Assembly: GCA_963575745.1 (NCBI GenBank)
Contig: CAUYUJ010003032.1
Coordinates: 1 to 64,000, forward strand
Length of the DNA stretch: 64,000 bases
DNA from: Prorocentrum cordatum
Lineage: Eukaryota; Sar; Dinophyceae; Prorocentrales; Prorocentraceae
Direction of reading: 5' to 3'
Each line of letters begins with the position of its first letter. Within the stretch, counting starts at the first letter, position 1. The position numbers and the translations under genes were made by a program. Shown one piece after another: positions 43,065-55,252 of the stretch. Under the pieces are notes generated by a model. That model was not told where the DNA came from. It worked only from the letters and a program-made list of their open reading frames with translations, and made no database searches.

Positions 43065-44307
43065 GGGCGCCGGCGGTAAACCGTCAACCTTTCTTACCGC
43101 CGGGGGACTCGTAGAGCTTCCTGACAATATATAATGTGGAAAAAATGCAGACAGAGAACGCATAGTTTGTCAGCCCAAAATTTCAGACCTCTCGATGCAA
43201 CAGCCGAACGCACCCGATGCTTCTTAATTGTCTTCTTTGCGAGCTCTGTAGCTCTCCTACAGCCCGAGTTACGTGCGTAAATCGACAGCACCTCTCAAGA
43301 TGACTCGAACAGAACAAATAGTTTGGATTGTCTCCTTTGCGAGCTCTGTAGCTCTCCTACAGCCCGAGTTACGTGCGTAAATCGACAGCACCTCTCAAGA
43401 TGACTCTAACAAATGGAATAGTTTGGCAACAGCTCGAGTATCAAACCGAGTTCAGACCTCTGAATGCGACAGGCGGACGCGTCTGATCTCTGCGAATCGA
43501 CTCCTGTGATGATCAGCCCTGCAGTCCCCCTACAGCCCGAGTTAAGTGCAGAAAACCGACAGCATCTCTCAGGATGACTCGAACAATACTATAGTTTCGA
43601 AGACCTAGTTCGGGCAGCAGACCGAGTTCCGAGCTCTGGATTCGACAGGCGGACGCGCCTGATGACTTCAAATCGATTCCTGTGACCACCAGCACTGTAG
43701 CCCCCCCCCAGCCCGAGTTGAGTGCAGAAAACCGAGAGCACTTCTCAAGATGACTCGAACAGTAAGAATAGTTTCGCGATTCTAGATCGGGCAGCAGACC
43801 GAATTCAGAGCTCTGGATTCAACAGACAAATGCGACTGATGATTCTGAATCGGTTTCTGTAAGTATGACCTCTGTAGCTGTCCTATAGCTCGAGTTAAGT
43901 ACAGAAAACCGAGAGCGTCTGTCAAGATGACTCGGATAATACGAATAGGTTTGCGGTCCTAGCTCGGCTAGCAAACCGAGTTCAGACCTCTAGATTCAAC
44001 AGGCGAACGCGCCTGATCATTCTGACTCGATTAGCTGTGCTTACCAGCTCTGTAAATGTCCTAAAGCTCGAGTTATGTTCAGAAAACCGTCATCGCGTGT
44101 CAAGATGACTCGAAACGGCCGATCCCGCCTGCCTGCTTTTTGGCAGTAAATGGTACCCGATCGAGCTGAGATCAAGATGGCGAGCGGGAATAAGATCATA
44201 TATCACGGGAAAAAATATTAGAGCTCAAACGAATTGTTGAATTTCGAGAAAAAAATTTTCAACCGACCAAAAGTCAGCAAAAGGTCCGTCGAGATTTTCT
44301 TGCCAAT
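43065..44307 (+). repeat. Type-1 higher-order unit, copy i, with internal duplication
   Basis: Hairpin at 43072. A stretch of about 100 bp (GAGCTCTGTAGCTCTCCTAC...AATAGTTTGG) occurs twice in tandem, at about 43227-43326 and 43327-43428, showing unequal exchange within a monomer. The tail ends at CTTGCCAATGG, where a type-2 module has replaced the usual CTAGCTCTCC. Confidence 0.8.
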
Positions 44308-44614
44308 GGCACCGGCGGTGAACCGTCAACCTGGTCACCGCCGGAAACCTCGCAGAGCTCCTTCCACGCGTGAGAGTGCTCGGAGTCGGAAGGGAGAACT
44401 TCTGGAGGCATGTGTAGAAAATTTGAACATTGTTTTTTTCAATATCGAGATGAAGTTGGTTCCGCCAAGTGTTTTTATAGTAAATGTGCGCCTACAGAGC
44501 TCATACTAAGACGAAGAAGCCCTCATAGTCGTTTACAGGTGCGAATAATCTGCTTTCTCAAAATGAATTGTCAAATATCTTTGCAATCTTAGGAACACCA
44601 ACCGAAAGTTGCCA
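44308..44614 (+). repeat. Type-2 module
   Basis: Hairpin at 44314; ends CCGAAAGTTGCCAT, directly followed by a second type-2 module. Confidence 0.75.
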
Positions 44615-44964
44615 TGGCGCCGGCGGTGAACCGTGAACCTGGTCACCGCCAGGAACCTCGTAGAGCTCTTTTCACGCGTAAGAGAGCTCAGTAAGAGAGC
44701 TCAGAGCCGGGAAAGAGAGCTTCTGGAGGCATTTCTCGAAAAATTGACCATTCATTTTTTCATGTCGACATGAGGTTGGTTCCGCCAAGTGTTTTGATAG
44801 TAAATGTGCGCCTACAGAGCTCATATTAAGACGGAGGGGCCCTCATAGTCGTTTACAGGTGCGAAAAATCTGCTTTATCAAAATGAATTGTAAAATATCT
44901 TTCAATTTGTCGCAAAACCACCCAAAAGTTACCACTTTGTCCTTGCTCGCCGGGTCGGCCAACT
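44615..44964 (+). repeat. Type-2 module with short internal duplication
   Basis: Hairpin at 44622 (loop CCGTGAACC). AAGAGAGCTCAGT/AAGAGAGCTCAGAG is duplicated at about 44680-44705. Ends GGCCAACT before a type-1 unit. Confidence 0.75.
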
Positions 44965-46020
44965 GGGCGCCGGCGGTAAACCGTCAACCTTCCTTACCGC
45001 CGGGGGACTCGTAGAGCTTCCTGACGACATCTAATGTGGAAAAAACATGCAGAGAACGAATAGTTTTTCAGCCCAAGATTTCAGACCTCTCGATGCAACA
45101 GCCGAACGCACCCGATGCTTCTGGATTGTCTTCTTTGCGAGCTCTGCAGCTCTCCTACAGCCCGAGTTACGTCCGTAAATCGACAGCACCTCTCAAGATG
45201 ACTCTAACAAAACGAATAGTTTGACAACCGAGCTTCAGTATCAAACCGAGCTCAGACCTCTGAATGCGACAGGCGGACGCGCCTGATCTGCGAATCGATT
45301 CCTGTAATTACAAGCCCTGCAGCCCCCCAACAGCCCGAGTTAAGTGCAGAAAACCGGCAGCACCCATCAGGATGACTCGAACAATACAATAGTTTTTGCG
45401 GACCTAGTTCGGGCAGCAGACCGAGATCCGAGCTCTGGATTCGACAAGCGGACGCGCCTGATGTATTCGAATCAATTCATGAGACCACCAGCACTGTAGC
45501 CCCCCAGCCCCGAGTTGAGTGCATTGGACTGATGACTCTGAATCTTTTCTGTAAGTAGCAGCTCTGTAGCTGTCCTATACCTCGAGTTAAGTACAGAAAA
45601 GCGAGAGCGTCTGTCAAGATGACTCGAATAATACGGATAGGTTTACGGATCTAGCTCGGCTAGCAGACCGAGTTCAGACCTCTATATTCAACAGACGAAC
45701 GCGTCTGACCGTTCTGGATCGAGAAGCTGTGCTTACCAGTTCTGTAGATGTCCTAAAGCTGGAGTTATGTTCAGAAAACCGCTATCGCGTGCCAAGATGA
45801 CTTGAAACGGCCGATCCCGCCTGCCTGCTTTTTGGCAGTAGAATGTACCCGATCAAGCTGAGATCAAGATGGCGAGGGGGAATAAGATCGAATATCATGG
45901 TTAAAAATACTAGAACTCAAACGAATTGTTGAATTTCGAGAATGGAATTCCTCTAGCTCATCGATGACGAAGAGCTCTACGAGGTATTACTCTTAAGCCT
46001 CCAGCTGCTAGCTTAGGACA
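44965..46020 (+). repeat. Type-1 higher-order unit, copy j
   Basis: Hairpin at 44972. One monomer is internally deleted (about 45520-45535, GTGCATTGGACTGATGACTC). The tail is cut at GAATTTCGAGAATGGAATTC and joined to a partial connector (45944-45990). Confidence 0.75.
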
Positions 46021-46151
46021 GCTCTACGAGTCAAGAGAATACATACCGGAAAGCTCTCCTGGCGGGCCCGCGGACGTTCTCGTGAAGCACTTGGTAGCGT
46101 CCACTTGGTAGCGTCCAAAACCGGAGAGCATAGGGCAAACACACCAGAAAC
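46021..46151 (+). repeat. Fragments of palindrome-centred modules
   Basis: Short left parts (AGAATACATACCGGAAAGCT, CTTGGTAGCGTCCA twice in tandem near 46090-46118) without a palindrome. Confidence 0.6.
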
Positions 46152-46469
46152 TGGCGCCGGCGGTAAACCGTCAACCTGGTCACTGCCGGGAACCTCGTAG
46201 AGCTCCTTGCACGCGTGAGAGGGCTTCTGGAAGCATTTCTCGAAAAAGAGAAAGCATGATGTTTTTTAGGTCGACATAAAGTTGGTTCCGCCAAGTGTTT
46301 TGATAGTAAAGTGCACCTAGAGAGCTCATATTAAGACGCAGAGGCCCTCATAGTCGTCAACAGGTGCGAAAAATCTGCTTTCTCAAAATAAATTGTCAAA
46401 TATCTTTCAAATATTCGCAAAACCACCCAAAAGTTGTCACATTGTCCGCCCCGGCCGGGTGGGCCAACT
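46152..46469 (+). repeat. Type-2 module
   Basis: Hairpin at 46159 with mixed arms (TAA left, TCACTGCC right). Otherwise a normal type-2 interior, ending GGTGGGCCAACT. Confidence 0.75.
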
Positions 46470-47520
46470 GGGCGCCGGCGGTAAACCCTTCAACCTTGGT
46501 TACCGCCGGGAGACTCGTAGAGCTTCCTAGCTCGACTTAAGTTGAGAAAACCGACAGCATCTACCAACAATGGACTTATAGTGAATATTTTTTTACCTCT
46601 GAATGCGACAGGCGGACGCGTCTGATGTCTTCGAATCGACTCCTGTCATTACCAGCCCTGCAGCCTCCCCTACAGCCCGAGTTAAGTGCAGAAAACCGAC
46701 AGCACCACTCAGGATGACTCGAACAATACAATAGTTTCGCAGACCTAATTCGGGCAGCAGACCGAGATCCGAGCTCTGGATTCGACAGGCGGACGCGCCT
46801 GATGTCTTCGGATCGATTCCTGTGACCACCAGCACTGTAGCTCCCCTCAGCGCGAGTTGAGTGAAGAAAACCGAGAGCACTTCTCAAGATGACTTGACCA
46901 ATACGAATAGTTTCGCGATTCTACATCGGGCAGCAGACCGAGTTCAGAGCTCTGGATTCGACAGACAAACGCAACTGATGATTCCGAACCGGTTTCTGTA
47001 AATATCAGCTCTGTAGCTGTCCTACAGCTCGAGTTAAGTACAGAAAACCGAGAGTTCCTGTCAAGATGACTCGAATAATACGAATAGGTTTGCAGACCTA
47101 GCTCGGCTAACAGACCGAGTTCAGACCTCTGGATTCAACAGGCGACCGCGCCTAAGCATTCTATATCGATTAGCTGTGCTTACCAGCTCTGTAGCTGTCC
47201 TAAAGCTCGAGTTATGTTCAGAAACCGTCAGCCCGTGTCAAGATGACTCGAAACGGCCGATCCCGCCACAGTGCTTTTCCATAGTAATATTCACCCGATC
47301 GAGCTGAGATCAAGATGGCGAGCGGGAATAAGATCGAATATCACGGGAAAAAATACTAGAGCTCTAACGAATGTTCAAATTTTGAGAACAAATTTTCAAC
47401 CGACCAAAAGTCAGCAAAAGTTCCGTCGAGATTTTTCTTGCCAACTAGCTCTCCAGCGCGCCGGAATTACTCTTGAGCTTCCAGCAACTAGCTCGAGTCA
47501 CTAGCTCCACCCCGCGACGG
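46470..47520 (+). repeat. Type-1 higher-order unit, copy k
   Basis: Hairpin at 46477 with the variant AGCTCGACTTAAGTTGAG head, monomers in the usual order, then the tail and a broken connector (GCTCGAGTCACTAGCTCCAC). Confidence 0.8.
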
Positions 47521-47522
47521 AG

Positions 47523-47859
47523 CTGGCGCTGGCGGTGAACCGTCCACCTGGTCACCGCCGGGAACCTCGTAGAGCTCCATTCACGCGTAAGAGTGCTCAG
47601 AGTCGAAAGAAAGAGCTTCTGGAAGCATTTCTCGAAAAGGGGAAAATTAATTTTTTCGTGTCGACATGAAGATGGTTACTCCAAGTGTTTTTATAGTAAA
47701 AGTGCGCCTACGGAGCTCATAGTAAGACAGAGAGGCCCTCATAGTCGTTTACAGGTGCGGAAAATCTGCTTTCTCAAAATGAATTGTCCAATATCTTTCA
47801 AAAAGTTGCAAAACTACCCAAAAGTTATCACTTTGTCCTTTCTGGCCGGGTCGACCAAC
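47523..47859 (+). repeat. Type-2 module
   Basis: Hairpin at 47531 (loop CCGTCCACC). Complete module ending GACCAACT. Confidence 0.8.
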
Positions 47860-49006
47860 TGGGCGCCGGCGGTAAACCGTCAACCTTTGTTACCGCCGGG
47901 GGGCTCGTAGAGCTTCCTGACAACATATAATGTCGGAAAAAATTACACAGAAAAAAATTTCTCAGCCAAAGCAATTTCAGACCTCTCGGATGGAACAGCC
48001 GAACGCCCCCGATGCTTCTGGATTGTCTTCTGTACGAGCTCTGTAGCTTTCCTACAGCCTGAGTTACGTTCGTGAATCGACAGCACCTCTCAAGATGATT
48101 CGAACAATCCGAATAGTTTGGCAAAACTAGCTCGAGTATCACCGAGTTCAGACCTCTGCATGCGACAGGCGCACGCGTCTGATGTCTCTGAATCGATTCC
48201 TTCATTACCAGCCCTACATCCCCCCTACAGCCCGAGTCAAGTGCAGGAAACCGACAGCACCTCTCAGGATCACTCGAACAATAAGAAAAGTTTGGCGAAC
48301 CTAGTTGTTCGGAGCTCTCGATTCGAAAGGCGGACGCGCCTGATGTCTCCGAATCGATTCCACTGGTTACCAGCCATGCAGCCCCCCCGACAGCCCGAGT
48401 TAAGTGCAGAGAACGACAGCAGCTCTCAAGATCACTTAAACAATAAAAACAGTTTCGCGATTCTAGATCGGGCAGCAGGTTCAGAGCTCTGGATTCAACA
48501 GACAACGGCCACTGATGATTCTGAATCAGATTCTGTACGCATCAGCTCTGTAGCCGTCCTGTAGCTCGAGTTAAGTACAGAAAACCGAGAGCGTCTGTCA
48601 AGATGACTCGAATAATACAAATAGGTTTGCGGACCTAGCTCGGCTAGCAGACCGACTTCAGACCTCTGGGTTCAACAGGCGAACGCGCCTGATCATTCTG
48701 AATCGATTAGCTGCGCTAACGAGCTCTGTAGCTGCCCTAAAGCTCGAGTTATCTTGAGAAAACCGTCACCGCGTGACAAGATGACCCGAAACGGGCGATC
48801 CCGCCGCAGTGCTTTTTGGCAGTACAAGGTAACCGATCGAGCTGAGATCAAGATGGCGAGCGGAAATAATATCGAATATCACGGGAAAAATACTAGAGCT
48901 CTAACGAATTGTTGAATTTCGAGAAACAAATTTTGAACTGACCAAAAGTCATCAAAATGTCCGTCGAGATTTTTCTTGCCAACTAGCTCTCCAGCGCCCC
49001 GGAATG
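47860..49006 (+). repeat. Type-1 higher-order unit, copy l
   Basis: Hairpin at 47868; four monomers and tail. Ends GCGCCCCGGAAT, with a type-2 module joined where TACTC would continue. Confidence 0.8.
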
Positions 49007-49343
49007 GCGCCGGCGGTGAACCCTCAACCTGGTCACCGCCGGGAACCTCGTAGAGCTCCTTTCATGCGTAAGAGTGCTCAGAGTGGGAAGAGAGAGCTTC
49101 TGGAAGCATTTCTCGAAAAAGGGAAAATTGATTTTTTTTCGCGTCGACATGAAGATGGTTCCCCCAAGTGTTTTGATAGTAAAAGTGCGCCTACGGAGCT
49201 CATACTAAGACAGAGAGGACCTCGTAGTCTTTTACAGGTGCGGAAAATCTGCTTTCTCAAAATGAACTGTCAAATATCTTTCAAAAAATTGCAAAACCAC
49301 CCAAAAGTTATCACTTTGTCCTTTCTGGCCGTGTCGACCAACT
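49007..49343 (+). repeat. Type-2 module
   Basis: Hairpin at 49012 (loop CCCTCAACC). Complete; followed by a connector at 49344. Confidence 0.8.
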
Positions 49344-49454
49344 AGCTCCACTCCGCGCCGGAATTCCTCTAGCTCATGGATGCCGAAGAGCTCCACGAGG
49401 TATTACTCTTAAGCTTCCAGCAATAACTTGCTCAGGGGAGTTCTACGAGTTACT

Positions 49455-50489
49455 GGGCGCCGGCGGTAAACAATCAACCTTTCTTACCGCCGGGGGACTC
49501 GTAGAGCTTCCTGACAGTATATAATGTGGAAACAAATTTCAGAGAATGAAAAATTTTTCAGCCCAAGCGATTTCAGACCTCTCAAGATGACTCTAACGGA
49601 AAAATAACAGTTTGGCAACCCAGCTCGAGTATCAAACCAAGTTCAGACCTCTGAATGCGACAGGCGGACGCGTCTGATGTCTGCGAATCGACTCCCGTGA
49701 TTACCAGCCCTGCAGCCACCCTACAGCCCGAGTTAAGTGCAGAAAACCGACGGCACCTCTCAGGATGACTCGAATAATAGAATAGTTTCGCGAAGCTAGT
49801 TCGAGCAGCAGCCCGAGTTCCGAGCTCTGGGTTCGACAGACGGACGCGCCTGATGTCTCCAAATTGATATCTGTGACCAGCAGCACTAAAGCCCTCCCCC
49901 AGCACGAGTTAAGTGCATAAACCTGAGAGCACTTCTCAAGATCACTCGAACAATACGAATAGTTTCGCGAACCTAGCTCGGGCAACAAGCCGAGTTCAGA
50001 GCTCTCGATTCAACAGACGAACGCGCCTGATGATTCCTAATCGATTTCCGTGACTATGAGCTCTCTAGCTGCCCTACAGCTCGAGTTAAGTGCAGAAAAC
50101 CGAGAGTGTCTGCTATGATGACTCGAATAATACGAATATGTTTACGGATCTAGCTCGGCTAGCAGACCGAGTTTGGACCTCTGGATTCAACAGGCCAACG
50201 CGCCTGATCGTTCTGAATCGATTAGCTGTGCTTACCAGCTCTGTAGATGTCCTAAAGCTCGAGTTATGTTCAGAAAACTGCCATCGCGTGTCAAGATGAC
50301 AACGGCCGATCCCGCCTGTGCTTTTTGGCAGTAAAAGCTACCCGATCGAGCTAAGATCCAGATGGCGAGCGTGAGTAAGATCGAATATCACGGAAAAAAT
50401 ACTAGAGCTCTAACGAATGTTCAAATTTTGAGAACAATATGTTCAACCGACCAAAAGTCAGCAAAAGATCCGTCGAGATTTTTCTTGCC
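49455..50489 (+). repeat. Type-1 higher-order unit, copy m, shortened head
   Basis: Hairpin at 49462 (loop AACAATCAACC). About 120 bp of the first monomer are missing after CAGACCTCTCAAGATGACTC, a shortened form also seen in copies o and s. Confidence 0.8.
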
Positions 50490-50830
50490 AACTGGCGCCG
50501 GCACTGAACCGTCAACCTCGTAGAGCTCCTTGCATCCGTGAGAAAGCTCAGGATCAAAGCGAGAGCTTCTGGGAGCTTTTCTACAAAAACTTCAGTTGAG
50601 ATTTTTCGGAGTCAACATGAAGTCGGCTCCTCCAAGTGAACTGGTACTGGAAATGGCTCTAGAGGGCTGCGCTGCTGAGAGAAGAAAGTTTATATGTCAA
50701 TGCTCAGAGTAAAAATATGCTTTCTTAAAATAAATTGTCAAATATGTTTTAAAAAATTGTAAACCACCCAAAAGTCACCACTTTTTCCTTTCTGATTTGT
50801 CTTGCCAACTAGCTCTCCAGCGCCCCGGAA
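50490..50830 (+). repeat. Type-2 module, decayed
   Basis: The hairpin is damaged (GCGCCGGCACTGAACCGTC-AACCTCGTAG), with the right arm deleted. The interior is diverged, and the end is replaced by a type-1 tail piece (CTTGCCAACTAGCTCTCCAG). Confidence 0.65.
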
Positions 50831-51818
50831 CTAGGCGCCAGCGGTAAACCGTCAACCTTGGTTACCGCCGGCGGACTCGTACAGCTTCCTGACTCGACTT
50901 AAGTTAAGAAAACCGAAAGCATCTACCAACCTTCCGACTCATAGTGAATATTGTTCTGAATGCGACAGGTAGACGCGTCTGATGTCTGCGACTGCTGTCA
51001 TTACCAGCCCTGCAGCCTCCCCTAGAGCCCGAGTTAAGTGCAGAAAACCGACAGCACCTCTCAGGATGACTCGACCAATACAGTAGTTTTGCAGTTCGAG
51101 TTCCGAGCTCTCGCTTCGACAGACGGACGCGCCTGATGTCTTAAAATCGATTCCTGTGCCACCAGCACTGTAGCCCCCCCTCAGCGCGAGTTGAGTGAAG
51201 AAAACCGAGAGCACTTCTCAAGATGACTGCCGGAGACAAATAGTTTCGCGATTCCAGATCGGGCAGCAGACCGAGTTCAGAGCTGTGGATGCAGTAGACA
51301 AACGCAACTGATGATTCTGAATCTGTTTATCTAGATATCAGCTCTGTAGCTGTTCTACAGCTCGAGTTAAGTACAGAACACCGAGAGTTCATGTCAAGAT
51401 GCCTCGAATAATACGAATAAGTTTACGGACCTAGCCCGGCTCACAGACCGAGTTCAGACTCTGGATTCAACAGGGGAACGCGCCTGATCATTCTACATCG
51501 ATTAGCTATGCTTACCAGCTCTGTAGCTGTTCGCTTCAGTTATCTTCAGAAAACTGTGAGCGCGTGTCAAGATGACCCGAAACGGCCGATCCCGCCACCG
51601 TGCTTTTCGATAGTAATACTAACCCCTGCAGCTGAGATTGAAATGGCGAGCGGTAATGAGATCGAATATCACGGGAAAAAATACTAGAGCTCTAACGAAT
51701 TGTTGAATTTCGAGAATCAAATTTTCAACCGACCAAAAGTCATCAAAAGTTCCGTCGAGATTTTTCTTGCCAACTAGCTCTCCAGCGCGCCGGAATTACT
51801 CTTAGCTTCCAGCAATAA
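50831..51818 (+). repeat. Type-1 higher-order unit, copy n
   Basis: Hairpin near 50840 with changed left arm (CAGCGGTAAACC) and CTCGTACAGCT in place of the core. Variant AGTTAAG head and five short-range deletions in the monomers. Confidence 0.75.
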
Positions 51819-52156
51819 TGGCGCCGGCGGTAAACCGTCAACCTGGTCACCGCCGGGAACCTCGTAGAGCTCCTAGCACGCGTAAGAGTGCTCAGCATGA
51901 AAAGAGAGGGCTTCTGGAAGCATTTCTCGAAAAAGAGAAAACATGATTTTTTTCATGTCGACATGAAGTTGGTTCCTCCAAGTGTTTTGATAGTAAAAGT
52001 GCATGTAGAGAGCTCATATTAAGACGGAGAGGCCCTCGTGGTCGTTTACAGGTGCGAAAAATCTGCTTTCTCAAAATCAATGGCCAAATATCTTTCAAAT
52101 ATTTGCAAACCCACCCAAAAGTTATCACATTGTCCGTTCTGGTCGGGTCGACCAAC
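51819..52156 (+). repeat. Type-2 module
   Basis: Hairpin at 51826 with mixed arms (TAA left, TCA right). Complete; followed by a connector at 52157. Confidence 0.8.
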
Positions 52157-52244
52157 TAGCTCCACCCCGCGCCGGAATTCCTCTAGCTCATCGATACCGA
52201 AGAGCTCTACGAGGTACTTGCTCAGGAAAGCTCTACGAGTTACT

Positions 52245-52587
52245 TGTTAGCGTCCAAAATCCGGAGAGCCAAGACATCCTCGGGGACGGGAAATCTTTTC
52301 TTGAGAGCGCTGGGGGCCCTGCAGCGCTGTTGAAGCGCTGCCAGGAACGCTTCCATGCGTGCCTGCACGCATGCAGGCACACTTGGAAGCTCGCCAGAAG
52401 CTCTCCCGGACCAGTTGCCGGTTCACCGAAGCTACTGCGGGGAACATGGACCGCCGTGGAAGAGCTCCCGGCGGCCACCACCACTGTCTGGCTTCTAATC
52501 TTAAGCCCTTTAGCTCTCAGCGAGCTCTCCGGGAATTACTCCTAAGCCTCCAGCAATAACTTGCTAAGGGAAGCTCTACGAGTTACT
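52245..52587 (+). repeat. Palindrome-centred module, diverged
   Basis: Palindrome near 52355-52383 with ATGCGTGCCTGCACGCATGC as its centre. Other parts match 34740-35040 rather than 31819-32160. Followed by a connector at 52588. Confidence 0.7.
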
Positions 52588-52671
52588 AGCTCCGCCCCGC
52601 GCCGGAAATCCTCTAGCTCATCGTTGCCGAAGAGCGTTACGAGGTACCTTTCCGGGCGCGCCGTGCAGCAC

Positions 52672-53717
52672 TAGGCGCCGGCGGTAAACCGTCAACCTTT
52701 CTTACCGCCGGGGACTCGTAGAGCTTCGTGAGAGTATATAATGTGGAAAAAACCAAGAAAATTTCAGCCCAAGCCAGACCTCTCAAGATGACTCTGGCAA
52801 AAAAACGAACAGTTTGGAACCCAGCTCGAGTGTCAAACCGAGTTCAGACCTCTGAATGCGACAGGCGGACTCTGATGTCTGTGAATCGACTCCTGTTATT
52901 ACCAGCCCTGAAGCCCCTACAGCCCGAGTTAAGTGCAGAAACCGACAGCAGCTCTCAGGATGACTTGAATAATACAATAGCTTCGCGAAGCTAGTTCGAG
53001 CAGCAGACCGAGTTCCGAGCTCTCGGTTCGACAGACGGACGCGCCTGATGTTTTCAAATCGATTTCTGTGACCAGCAGCACTATAGCCATCCCCCAGCAC
53101 GAGTTAAGTGCAGAAAACCGAGAGCACTTCTCAAGATGACTCGAACAATACGAATAATTTCGCGGACCTAGCTCGGGCAACAGGCCGAGTTGAGAGCTCT
53201 CGATTGGACAGACGAACGCGCCTGATGATTCCCAATCGATTTCTGTGACTATGAGCTCTCTAACTGCCCTACAGCTCGAGTTAAGTACAGAAAACCGAGA
53301 GCGTCTCCTACGATGACTCGAATAATACGAATAGGTTTGCGGACCTAGCTCGGCTAGCAGACCGAGTTCAGAACTCTGGATTCAACAGGCGAACGCGCCT
53401 GATCATTCTGAATCGATTAGCTGTGCTTACCTGCTCTGTAGCTGTCCTGAAGCTCGAGTTATCTTGAGAAAACCGACAGCGCGTATCAAGATAACTCGAA
53501 ACGGCCGATCCCGCCGGAGTGCTTTTTGGCAGTAAAAGGTACCCGATCGAGCTGAGATCAAGATGGCGAGCGGGAAGAAGATCAAATATCACGGGAAAAA
53601 AATATTAGAGCTGAAACGAATTGTTGAATTTCGAGAACAAAATTTTCAAACGGCCAAAAGTCAGCAAAAGGTCCGTCGAGATTTTTCTTGCCAACTAGCT
53701 CTCCAGCACCCCGGAAC
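52672..53717 (+). repeat. Type-1 higher-order unit, copy o, shortened head
   Basis: Hairpin at 52680; shortened first monomer as in copy m; tail ends CTCTCCAGCACCCCGGAACT. Confidence 0.8.
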
Positions 53718-54002
53718 TCGGAGCCGGCGGTAAACCGTCAACCAGGTTTTTTGCGTCTTTGCTGGGACCGTCTTGGCCACTGAGGCCAGGTCCAACAAAG
53801 TATCAGGCGAAACAAAGCCTCTTATTCATCACGCAAGCAGTCAGCTCTTATACCACACAGCGAAGCTGAAGGAATAAAGAGAATCACATGCCGCAATGAC
53901 ACAATCAAACGCAGAGCACACAAAGATAAACGAGTGAGTCAGTGAACAGCGAAGCTGCAGGAATAAGCAAGACACAGAAAAGAAGAAACAATGCGTGGCA
54001 TA

Positions 54003-54668
54003 TCACTGCGAATGATCAAAGAAGGTCTGCACAACCTGTGGGAGCACCTCGCATATGCGCTCCGCCGCCGATAGTTCCGTATCTGTAACAGTGGCGCTTG
54101 GTGGCAGACACCAAGCCGCGAGATACACATCCTTGAAAATGATGTCGGTCCGCGAGAAGATATATTTGTTTCGCAGACCAATCTGTATCCATACACCACA
54201 GGCACTTCCGCGGCTACAAACTCCCCCATCAAAGCCGGCTTTGATAAGGCAAGGAATATAACACTGAGATTCAAAGTCGTTGAGGTAAACGAAATCGGCG
54301 TACACGTGGCCCTGACGGGCCTGATGGGTCAGTAAGTCAGCTCTCTGGTTCCATTCCCGAAAAGAATGAGAGAAGAAGTCACGGCCAGCCTCTGGAGGCC
54401 TCACCGAGTAAGTTTCCTGCATATCGTCCAACTTATTAATCAGAGTATCCACCCTTTTCTGATATACCTGAGCTAATACTTTCCATTTCCCGCAGAGCCA
54501 GTTAATTACAAGCAGTGAGTCCCCCTGGATGTCCAGTGGTATCCCGTCCGTATCGAGGTCCCACTGTGTACAACGCATGTTATGCAACGCAATACGTTTG
54601 CTGAGACGATCCCTATATGCTGGTGTATCCTCCCGATCCTGACCAATATGAACCCCTTCCATCCTCAT
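54003..54668 (-). pseudogene. LINE 2 RNase H, permuted motif order
   Basis: Open for 222 codons from an ATG. Order: RLSKRIALHNM helix; IPLDIQGDSLLVINWLCGKW (third-Asp strand); FSHSFREWNQRADLLTHQAR (fourth-Asp helix); CLIKAGFDGGVCSRGSACGV (first strand with D-G-G); TVTDTELSAAERICEVLPQV (Glu helix). All four acidic residues are present. It lies in another frame from the preceding block, through a shift near 54640 in addition to the deletion near 54780, so this copy cannot make one full-length protein. Confidence 0.75.
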
Positions 54669-54778
54669 CCAAGTTCAAGAACACAGGCACCCCTGAGGAC
54701 GCCAAACCTTTGCACTTCTTTTGGAAGTACTTCAACATAGTACTTGAACAAACATTAGCAGCGAAATCCATGAAATGT

Positions 54779-55250
54779 TCAGGATAAACCGTAAAACGAT
54801 TCCAATGAATAGTACCACGGACGAAGTCCGACACTCTCCTGTCCCCCCCGATGTCTTTTCATTGAACTGGCCTCCTTCCAATTCCCCCAACATCTGAGAG
54901 CCTCGCTTGAATCTGTCCTCATTCTATCCCACAGTCGGCCAAACGCCAGACACGAGAAACGAGAATCTCTCCAAGCTCTCGTCGAGTTTGCCTCCACCGC
55001 CTCCCGATCTGTGATCAACCTATGGGCAAAATCATGAATGTCGATTGCCCACATCCAGTGCACTCTGAGAAACTTCTGTACAATACCCGCATAGTGAGCA
55101 TCATGAATTTTTTGTCTCGCACGTTCATACCTCCTCGTATTCCATTCCTGATAACTTTCCCCTTCCCTCCGTATACAGCGAGACATAACAGACAGGCACT
55201 TACCCTCAAAGATATGAAGGGCACTCAATGAACTAGAATCGACCGTGCAT
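54779..55250 (-). pseudogene. LINE 2 polyprotein continuation after the nonsense codon
   Basis: In the same frame as the large ORF, right after its TAA: GCTVDSSSLSALHIFEGKCL, then a block conserved in LINE 3 (LWDRMRTDSSEAL, ASSMKRHRGG, SLESFYGL). A deletion of roughly 40 nt after FYGL shifts the frame. The neighbouring frame then continues HFMDFAANVCSSTMLKYFQ, matching CEHMCTRTMLSYFQ of LINE 3. The function of this post-RT block is unknown. Confidence 0.7.
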
Positions 55251-55252
55251 CC

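Noticed and set aside
26600-53700. Dozens of 60-110-codon frames with phrases such as SYRRQSRSIGGVRLLHPRGLK
   Set aside because: They recur because the satellite monomer recurs. They shift frame between copies and end at different stops, so selection for protein is not seen.
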